Below, piece after piece: positions 56,639 through 64,000 of a DNA stretch of 64,000 bases (position 1 is its first letter; every line of letters starts with the position of its first letter). The notes beneath the pieces were generated by a model, which saw only the letters and a program-made list of their open reading frames with translations, made no database searches and had not been told where the DNA came from. The stretch is from NCBI GenBank assembly GCA_034440615.1, contig JAOTOM010002272.1, forward strand, positions 32,884 to 96,883, given 5' to 3'. The DNA comes from Ashinkailepas kermadecensis. Its lineage: Eukaryota; Arthropoda; Thecostraca; Neolepadidae. The translations under genes and the position numbers were made by a program.

Positions 56639-57280
56639 CACTGGCGGATCCAGGGAGGGGCCATTCCGACCATGCCCCCCGAACGCTTAAAAGGGGGGGC
56701 ATAGTGTCTTTTGCCCCCCCCCGAAACCAACAGAAGTCAACGAAATTAAAGTGCAGTAACCTTTGCCGAGGTTAAAAATAGCGTCTGGATGAAAGAATCT
56801 CCAATTTTAAAGGAATTTGGTATAATTGTTTGGAAGCCCGTATGGTAACATAGTGGATTCTGACACACATCGAAGGTTCCATGCTGATCAAGTTCTGCTT
56901 ACAGCAAGAGTTAACACAATCGGATCCGCCAGTGTGTACACGTGCACGAACGTTGACGTGGTACAAGACGTTGAACGTGAACGTGAACGCTTTGGTAAAC
57001 AATAACAAAAATCCGGTAACATAGAAACGGTGGAGGTAGGCTGGGGCCCCTACACAGGAAATTATGTTGTCATTAATTATTATTTTAAAAAATGCGCCCC
57101 TTTGCCAAATAGTGGTCGAAATCCGGTGCTTTTAACCAAAAATAGTGGAAGAACGGGCACCCTCCAAATCCGTTCGACCCCTCCCTTGATGCAGTTCCTA
57201 GGTACGCCACTGGGGGGAAGGCTGACGCCGAAAACCGAAAGTTCCCCCCCCCCCCAACCGGTGGGCTAGATCCGCCGGTG
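56639..57280. mobile_element. 642-bp MITE with CACTGGCGGATCC ends inside LINE ORF1
   Basis: Left end CACTGGCGGATCCAGGGAGG and right end (complement CACCGGCGGATCTAGCCCAC) are inverted copies. G- and C-runs lie just inside each end. The right 350 bp match 33.9-34.1 kb. No transposase. The terminal sequence is hAT-like or CACTA-like; no clear TSD, though AACAGT / AACAAG flank the ends. Confidence 0.75.
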
Positions 57281-58370
57281 AACAAGGTGCTTAGTTGGGC
57301 AAGCAGTTGTGTGGCGCTGGCGGGCTGCTGTTGTGAGAAATTGGACAGGGTACTGCGAGTCATATCGGCGTAAGACACCTTCGGATGGCTTTCCTCGTAT
57401 GTCTCACGTGCTTGCCGAAAGGACAGATTTCTCGCACATTTCAACGACAGTATCTCTTTTTCCTTTATATATGCTGGGCATGATCGGTCAGAGGTTTTGT
57501 GTGGCACTTGTGCCCTACCAAAGTTCACACACCACAAATTATCTGATTCGCACTTCTCAGGAATGTGATCTGCTGAGCCGCATTTTCCACACGCAGGGCG
57601 GCCGCGGGAGTATCGAGTTGTGTGGCAATACCGCTGGCATCGGAAACACCTCATAGGATTCGGAACGAAGACTCGCACCTTTACTCGTATGTAGCCTATT
57701 TGCACTGCTGATGGCAGGTCAGTGGAGCTGAAAGTGAGGATGATGTTGTTAGTCGGATGAAGTTCCTTTCCCCTTCGCACCTTCATTCTCTGCGCTTCTA
57801 CAACTCCGCATCCGTCAATCCATCTACTATCTCGGCCTCCGAGACATCCCTAAGATCATAACAGTTGATCACCCCTTTGCAAAAGTTCTTCGTACTGTGT
57901 GGTTCCACTTTTATTGGAATGGCGATATCTCTAGTGCCGTCTGTGGTTCGTATATAGTATACGAACCCAAATAGACTTTAGGTATAGACACGAACTTGTC
58001 TATACCTAAAGCCCTCCTTGCGTCCTCTTCATATCTAAACTCCACCTCTATCCCTTCGTCACGTAATTTGTCACAGCGAGTAACAGTCCCGAGCCGGTCA
58101 CATCCTCTCTAACGTTGGAAGGGCGAGCGAGATGATAGTCTTTTCTGGGTCAATGGATTTAAATATTAAAATGCGTGGTATAGACTTCCTTGACGTCGAC
58201 GTGGTACTCGTGCGACTAAGATACCGGTCTCTGCTAGGTGGATTGCGCGGAGAACAGGTAGGACGGGATGCCTCTACCGGTGTCGGGTTGGTGGTGTGAC
58301 TTCCACTGGGGAAGTTGGTGTTCTGGTCCCCTTGGGGTCCAGGATGAGTTTTGGTATTGAGCGAATCCAT
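57281..58370 (-). pseudogene. I-like LINE ORF1, N-terminal and zinc-knuckle parts
   Basis: 58098-58370 encodes a Pro/Thr-rich leader ending IPRILIFKSIDPEKTIISLA. After a shift, 57281-57786 has NNIILTFSSTDLP, IGYIRVKVRVFVPNPMRC and a knuckle array CFRCQRYCHTTRYSRGRPAC, CGKCGSADHIPEKC, then SCPAYIKEKEILSLKCARNL and FRQARETYEESHPKVSYADM. This is the gag-like RNA-binding protein of I/Jockey LINEs. It matches the 0.9-1.8 kb copy. Confidence 0.8.
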
Positions 58371-58990
58371 GTAGTGTGCTTGGTTTCAGCTCCCCGGACG
58401 TCCCACCACACTGGGGCCCTACCGGGGGACGCCTGAGTCGCGCAGACGGGAGGACGCCAGGCGCCCGAGGAGCTATACGGGGCAGGCGACGCCATCACGC
58501 GGCCGGGGAGAGAAACTCACCACCCCGACCGGGATCCAGCGCCGCCCACCCATTGACCCCTGCCGGCCAGGCCAGCAGGTACTGGGCCATGGCCCAGACC
58601 GTTGGCCTGAGGCGACAAGTCGCTTGGCCCATATGGGCCCGCCCCCCCCCTCCGGGATATCAGGACCAAAGAGGCGTGTTGGTCCCCCGTCACAACTAGC
58701 ACTGTGCGACGGGGGACCTCAGCCTTCAGGACTCCGTCAACCCCGGGGGACGGGCCAAGGGGCGCGACTACCCCGATAAAACTGTGCTGGAGGGCAGGAC
58801 CGGGGAAGTTGTCCTACCTGCTCATAGTAGGGATAGTTGGTGTTGCAGGGCCAGGTGAAGGACATGGATGTTGAGCTGGGATGGGCATTGCAATGGAAGC
58901 GTATGGATGGAAGGACGAGTGAAGCACTCCTAGTCTGGCCCCTCACCGGTAAGACGGGAGCCGGATCTTTGGGGCACGCAATCCCCCCCC
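58371..58990 (-). other. Leader region of the I-like LINE
   Basis: GC-rich, no large frame. It shares CTACCTGCTC, TCAACCCCGGGG and TGGTGTTGCAGGG-like words with 2.05-2.19 kb in the same relative order, so it is the LINE 5' UTR. The exact 5' end is not visible. Confidence 0.55.
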
Positions 58991-59678
58991 CCACCACGGA
59001 ACGGTGGCGCCTCCTCGGGGGCGGGTACGTACAGACAGATCGACATTCTGCGCTCTGAGGCACATTACGGAAAATGCCTTCTCTACCTATGTCATAACCT
59101 TTCTATGCTAATTATCCCTTATTCATTGGACACATTATCTCCTCTCCTCGCTCTATTATTCCATGGTTCATATATCCACAACTGGAAATCCCCGTTGGCG
59201 TTGTCGGCGTGTCTCGAACTCGTAACTGTTGAATAACTGGACCGATGATACAAGCATCACACCACTGACACCCACCCACCACAGCGGTATTTCCTTCAAA
59301 TTGCTCAGTATTTGCCAAACATCCCCGCTTTCCCTCTCCCCCAGTTTGTGCCTTGTGTTTCCTGTCGCGAACGCGCAATCCTGAACTAACGACTATACGA
59401 TCCCTTCCAACCACCTTCCAATGTTCCGTGCTTGGTTTTCGGTAACAGTACTGGTTTCGGCGTGGGAAAAATAACCTGGATGTAGTTTGCGTCCTGTGAC
59501 TGAAACACAATACGACAGAACACAAATGTATTCAAAATTCGTCACGAGTGAAACATATGTTTTTGGAGAAAACGAGCAGATACATTCGACCTCCAAGATG
59601 GCGTAAAGAACGAGTGCACTGTGGCCATATGCCGACCAGATTCAACACATTGTTGCAACTCACGTTCTGCGACCTTCT
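58991..59678. other. No gene recognised
   Basis: No supported coding region or repeat. Confidence 0.35.
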
Positions 59679-59833
59679 CTTACGACGCATTCAACCGCTA
59701 GGTTATATAGCGTCGCCAGCCTCTCACGCCATTGGTCGCGGGTAGACTCGGTAAATGCCGTCGGTTGTGAATTCGAACCCACAATCTTGCGATTAAAAGT
59801 CAGACGCTCTGTCAATTGAGCTACCGCGGCCAA
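59679..59833 (-). mobile_element. tRNA-Lys-like SINE
   Basis: Minus strand: GGTAGCTCAATTGACAGAGC (box A), GTCTGACTTTTAATCGCAAG (an anticodon-loop match to tRNA-Lys UUU), GTGGGTTCGAATTCAC (box B), body CGACCAATGGCGTGAGAGGC, then tail GGCGACGCTATATAACCTAG..GAATGCGTCGTAAG with a perfect CGACGC/GCGTCG stem. The terminal AACC run is missing. The acceptor and T arms no longer pair, so it is not a tRNA gene. Confidence 0.8.
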
Positions 59834-61743
59834 TTCAGTGATAGCATTCGATATTACGGCATCAATTTTTAGACTGTATCAAACATTCAAAATGAAGCCC
59901 AGCTAAGAAACAGCTAGCGGCAGAATGGGAACGCTTCCATCGTGGCTCTCACAGCCATAGGTTGCAAATAAAACTAGCGAGTTAAAAGAACGGGTTCGAG
60001 GCATGAAGCTCCAGACGGCAGAATCAAAACTTCACAATGCCATCTGGAAGAACTTACTCAAGTTGAAGCGACGCAGCGACCGGTACTGCACATACACCTT
60101 GTTTACATCAGGGGACGGTTGTGTATTGTCAACAACATAAAACATGGAATTAATAGAAGGTTCGACGTCGGTACTCGGGCTACCAGCAAGAGCACCACTG
60201 ATGGTGATCAGGCGTCAATGCGTCGAGACTTCTGCTCTTAACACAATGAAATTGTATGCTTTCAGTATAGCTTTCTCCTAGGACAACGGTATTTTATCAG
60301 GCATTAATTGCTGCGGCATGATGAGAAGCTAATTAAGATCGCCCTGCATCATATCGAGACTACATGTCTGACAAACATGACTTGAGACGAGACATGACTC
60401 ATCGAGACAAACAGTACAAATAATCTCCACGCGCCACATCATTCCAAAGTGTTCATCGACTGGCGTGTTGTGAATACAGGATGGCATTATCTATTAAAGG
60501 AAACGGCCATCGGTCGCATGTTAAGTCATTACTAATATATTATGACACTATGTATACAAAGACAGCGATTAACGGAACGCTTTGCAAGCACCAGTGTCCT
60601 TGGAGGGTGTACGATTTATTGTCGAGGAAATATATTACAGTTTTCCTGAAGTGTTTCGACGGCAGCATAAGGCACGTTCGGTTTCACCATCCTCTCATGT
60701 AACTTCCATTATTATGCCTGCGTCAAAGCCTCCTCACATGTACCCGACAGTATTCTGAAGACAGGAGCCATTTGTGACCCCAACGGCTGAAAACAACCAG
60801 CAACATTATGCCAACGACATGCCAACCATTTTTACCGTCGACAAACAAGGAAAGACTCGCGATTACTAAGCACGTCTCACGTGCTCGGTTTAGTGCTAAC
60901 TCGCGGCGGCGCGGAGATAATACGAACAGGCAGCTGTAGGCGTTACCGGCAACGGTCTACCGCCCTGAACGCGTACCCCGCGCACGCTCCACGGTTCGCT
61001 TTATACCTATCTTGAGTAGAGAAGCGAGCGCACGATTCGGTATATACGCGCCAGGCCTTGTGAACATCATCAGGATGTATGCGTGTGATTGGGTCACAAT
61101 ACGCGCCGCAAGATAAGAACAACCAACATCGTAAGCATGCTCATCTCGTGTACGTCTTGAAAGCTAAAGCACAGCCTCCCGCATGGGAAAGCCTCAACTG
61201 AAACGAACCGACACACCCTGCCAAGCGCAAGCGTCTGGTGCAGAACCCCGGCGAGCTTCCCTGAGGGTTCGATGGGGGCGGCAACGGTCAACGGCAACAA
61301 CGCCGCGCTTCACGTACCGGACCGAAAGTGGCCCGGCATTTTGGTGTGACATCACGTCACGCGACCGAAAACACCACTCAGCGGTCCCCGGGTCATCGCC
61401 GCGTCGAGACGTACCTCTGCGTCCAGATCGGCGACAGGACGTGCTCTTCTCCTCTCTCTCCGCTTCCCACCGGCTGCACGGAGATCGCGTCTCCGTCGCG
61501 CTGAACAAGCCACCGCTCGTCCGACCCCGACCACGTCGCGCCCTCTGCACACACAAAAGCACGTGACAGCGTGTGACTAGATGCGCGCCGAGCGCGCACG
61601 GACAGCACCGACCGGCGGCCGTCCGCTCGGCGCCACGACTCGCTCCCGTATAAACACGCACGCACGCTCGCACGCGACCCGCGCGTCGTGGCCGCCAGCG
61701 CCGTCGGCGGCCCGCCGCACACTACCAGTACCGTCGGCGGCCG
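59834..61743. other. Unassigned; right part probably 3' UTR of the 61.7 kb gene
   Basis: 59834-60880 has no supported gene. 60880-61743 is GC-rich with overlapping frames on both strands. Being downstream of the minus-strand stop at 61744, it may hold that gene's 3' UTR, but no convincing AATAAA (TTTATT on the plus strand) lies close by. Confidence 0.35.
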
Positions 61744-61978
61744 CTAGCGCTTCTTGTGCAGCTGCTGCGCCATCTTGAGCACGGCGGGCGCGAAGTTGTT
61801 GGGCTCGGCGTGCAGCCGGACAGACGGCGCGGCCAGCACGCTGGTCGTGTCCGGCAGGGCGGCCAGCTGCGCCGACAGCGAGCCGAAGTAGTGGTGCCGC
61901 CGGCCCGCCTCGGCCGACAGCCTCCGCTCGGGCACCAGCTGAAACGGCCGCGCCACCGTCACCAGCACCGCCGCGCGC
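61744..61978 (-). CDS. Terminal exon of an unidentified host protein
   Basis: On the minus strand an acceptor (GGTGTGGTGCAG, AG at 61980-61979) precedes a 78-codon frame whose first base completes a split codon. It begins RAAVLVTVARPFQLVPERRL, continues RRHHYFGSLSAQLAALPDTT and ends NNFAPAVLKMAQQLHKKR then TAG. Composition is that of a folded, conserved domain, with GC-rich third positions like the 11.8 kb exon. I do not recognise the family. Longer overlapping frames on the same DNA (for example 61577-61987) are Ala/Arg-rich and look like composition artefacts. Upstream exons should lie at higher coordinates or outside the window. Confidence 0.55.
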
Positions 61979-62014
61979 CTGCACCACACCAATGGCGCTC
62001 AGTTGGGGAGAACT

Positions 62015-62079
62015 TCTTCAGGAAGATGAAGTTTAGGGACGCATCGACTGCAGTGGCCATGCAGCTCTTCAGGAAGATG
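62015..62079 (-). mobile_element. 37-bp LINE-tail insertion with 14-bp TSD
   Basis: TCTTCAGGAAGATG at 62015-62028 and 62066-62079 flanks a 37-bp body: on the minus strand GCTGCATGGCCACTGCAGTC then GATGCGTCCCTAAACTT. It lacks the 5' stem arm and most of the repeat tail. It lies about 50 bp upstream of the splice acceptor of the 61.7 kb exon. Confidence 0.85.
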
Positions 62080-62320
62080 GACGCCCAAATGATGTTTGAC
62101 TAGCCATACTCCAGCTAAATTCTCACATTGTGGGGCGATATTATCATTTGACCCTCCCGCACACTAATTTGTGTTCTAGGACAGACGAAGATGTGGTAAA
62201 TGGTCTAGGTGTAGCTATGCCCCTCACCTATTAGAGGATCACGAAACATTTTCCCTATCTCTCTTGGTAGTTTTTGTACCCTGGTCGTAAAGAAATGCAA
62301 CTTCGTATTTCAGCATTGAT

Positions 62321-62498
62321 GATAAGTGAACTGAGAACGTCGGCAGCTGAGTGGTTAAACTGGGAGTCTGGCATGCCGGAGGTAAGGAATTTGATTCCCC
62401 TCGATGCCCACCCCTTCTGCCAGGGTGAGACAGGCGACGCCATATGGCCTCAGTTGCTGAGTGCGCCGTAAGGCCACAACCAACCGATAAGCAAACTG
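62321..62498 (+). mobile_element. Third tRNA-SINE type with the shared tail
   Basis: GATAAGTGAACTG (62321-62333) and GATAAGCAAACTG (62486-62498) flank a 152-bp body. The head has GCTGAGTGGTTAAACTGGGA and GGAATTTGATTCCCC, a Ser/Leu-like box A and box B pair. The tail has GGCGACGCCATATGGCCTCA, GTGCGCCGTAAGG, and ends CCACAACCAACC. The head differs from the Lys-like family but the tail is related. Confidence 0.75.
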
Positions 62499-62991
62499 GA
62501 GGCTTTGTTTAACACACACGACACGTGCGAAGGGTGCCGATACCAGGTTGCCGATCCCATATTTGAATATGTATCAATATGAAATATTTGAAAATGTGTG
62601 AACTGTTAAAGGATAACAATTTTTCAGAAACAGATGGCAATCAGGAACAGGTAATAAGTCAAAGAGAACATCGTATGCTTTCCACTCTGCCTGATAATTT
62701 GTAAGAAGAAGTCCAGAAATGCTGAGTCTTCTCTTGTAAAAATAGGGAAATATCCAGTCTTTTAAATAGAATGTGAGCACCCACTGTTATCACAAATGAA
62801 CTGGGCACGCAAAAGTATCCTGGTTTAGCCATTTATACTTAGTAATACTCCGTAGTTTAGCTCCAATGGCACTTTAAATACATATACCTTCAAATTATTT
62901 CAAGTCAAACCCTAAAAACTGACCTGATACAGACCCCAGCGCACATTATTTCCCTTACAGCACAGAGGACACAATTTTCCATTATACATAA

Positions 62992-62996
<5 letters not shown>
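62499..62996. other. No gene recognised
   Basis: AT-rich, short frames only. Confidence 0.4.

Positions 62997-63045
<49 letters not shown>
62997..63045. repeat. (TA)n microsatellite
   Basis: About 49 bp of TA with a TTTATA exit. Confidence 0.95.
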
Positions 63046-63051
<6 letters not shown>

Positions 63052-63780
63052 TTTTCAGGTCTTACAGAAACATTCATTTAGTAACAAAGGTATGCGCAAA
63101 GGAACACAGATATAAACCTTGATTCGACCTTCAGAACTGAACCTAGGACACGGTTTGTATTTTTACATCTTCTTAATCATTCATGCCTATTTCACTTCTG
63201 ATTGCACGTTGCATGGTTTGCAGGTGACAAACGATTCAAGGTACATCCAGAAATCGTGCTGAGACGAAGGTGGTAACCTGGCTTCGGCCCCGCTCCAGCT
63301 ACGCTATTGTAAGTCAATAACTCAATTTTGTGATACACCGTGCGCTCATCACTGTTGGAAGGCGCACCAAGTTTCAAAGCGATAGCGTAAACGGACCATA
63401 ATTTACCACAGACAAGCATCAGGGGATAAAATGGCCGCCGAGCACTACGAGGGTGTCGGTTTGTCGGTCAGGAACACGTTTGTCGTCCCCGGAACTCTCA
63501 AAAGCAGAATTCGTTGGCGCTGGACGCCCAGGAAGACGCGTACTGTTGCCATCCGCTATGAGAGAACACCACGGCACATTTCGCCTTCTCATTAGTTGGT
63601 TTGGTTACCGCGGCTTATGGGGAGCACGGACCTCTGTAGTTGAAGCACCCCGAACTTCACCACCCCCCGAGGTCATATGATGGCCATTTCGTCTTTAGGT
63701 TGTACATGCTGCCTGATGAAAGTCTCACTTACAGCACGACGATCTTGACCAGCGGTACCGCCGTTGGTGCTGCTCGTCCA
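63046..63780. other. No gene recognised
   Basis: No supported coding region. Confidence 0.4.
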
Positions 63781-64000
63781 CGGGTGACCCTCCACGTGCA
63801 GCAGCTCTGCCGGGGCGGACACACGCACGCCGCCGTCCAACGATACTCCACGTGCAACAGCTCTGCCGGGCGACACACACACGCCGCCGTCAGCGACACT
63901 CGTGCAGCAGCTCTGCCGGGGCGACACACGCCGCGCCGCCGTCCAGCGACACTCACGTGCAGCAGCTCTGCCGGGGGCGACACGCGCGCGCCGCCGTCCA
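63781..64000. repeat. 50-58-bp GC-rich tandem repeat at the window edge
   Basis: Four units, each with GTGCAGCAGCTCTGCCGGGG, then CGACACACRC, GCCGCCGTCCA and GCGACACTC. Unit length varies by a few bases. The array runs off the right end. Confidence 0.85.

Larger units (their letters stand above)
53290..58990 (-). mobile_element. Long I-like LINE, 3'-truncated and interrupted
   Basis: Read from about 58990 down: a GC-rich leader like that at 1.86-2.24 kb, ORF1 (58370 to 55891, interrupted by a MITE at 56639-57280), then ORF2 with APE endonuclease and RT (55885 to about 53300). RNase H and the 3' tail are missing, so this copy stops within the RT thumb region. AFDTAW, GVPQGSVLS and FADGFAIW resemble I-factor RTs. 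Many frameshifts; not active. Confidence 0.8.

Noticed and set aside
59750..59833. Functional tRNA-Lys gene on the minus strand
   Set aside because: The anticodon-loop and boxes A and B match, but the acceptor and T stems do not pair and a SINE body and tail follow.
61577..61987. 136-residue Ala/Arg/Gly-rich protein on the minus strand
   Set aside because: It overlaps the conserved-looking exon frame and has the composition of an out-of-frame reading of GC-rich DNA.

Overview
This is eukaryotic, almost certainly arthropod, nuclear DNA. The grounds are exon-like coding blocks that begin at splice-acceptor sequences, tRNA-derived SINEs, several LINE clades, Ty3/gypsy and Penelope-like remains, MITEs, (TA)n microsatellites and many CCTAA blocks (the TTAGG arthropod telomere word). 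The overall style suggests a crustacean, perhaps a barnacle, but that is a guess; no ribosomal RNA or diagnostic gene is present to fix the taxon. No complete host gene lies in the window.

Layout. 0-2.3 kb: 21-bp and 36-bp tandem repeats, then the 5' half (leader and ORF1) of an I-like LINE on the minus strand. 2.2-5.8 kb: tRNA-like SINE, a 93-bp tandem repeat, unassigned DNA, and a LINE 3' end. 6.2-9.4 kb: a 60-bp minisatellite, a short MITE, GC-rich sequence and a 34-bp satellite of about 29 units. 11.8-12.2 kb: the best host coding block, a terminal exon ending in a CaaX box. 13.8-26 kb: AT-richer repeats, including a palindromic word-repeat element, a 748-bp-arm inverted repeat, a TTAA-bounded TIR element, a Penelope-like fragment with inverted terminal blocks, and the two ends of an ACTGTAAAAAA-terminated element. 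26.6-31 kb: a second SINE family, a possible terminal exon, and a broken zinc-finger gene. 32-39 kb: minisatellites, word-repeat elements and the CCTAA-bearing repeat family. 39-43.2 kb: a decayed gypsy element split by an ORF1-only LINE insertion. 44.5-46 kb: RNase H end of an I-like LINE, then a SINE. 47-50.9 kb: a nearly complete CR1-type LINE. 53.3-59 kb: a long I-like LINE interrupted by a MITE and by a 54-bp LINE-tail insertion. 61.7-62 kb: a second host terminal exon on the minus strand. 63.8-64 kb: a tandem repeat running off the window.

The connecting theme is retrotransposition. The I-like LINE ends in a short tail with a potential hairpin and a run of short repeats. The same tail ends the tRNA-derived SINEs. 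It is also found as very short (36-58 bp) insertions with 12-14 bp target-site duplications at seven places, including inside another LINE, inside the zinc-finger pseudogene and beside the 61.7 kb exon. The stem bases differ between copies yet stay paired, which suggests that the LINE reverse transcriptase recognises the hairpin. This LINE/SINE tail system, and a class of elements built from self-complementary short words, are the most interesting things here.
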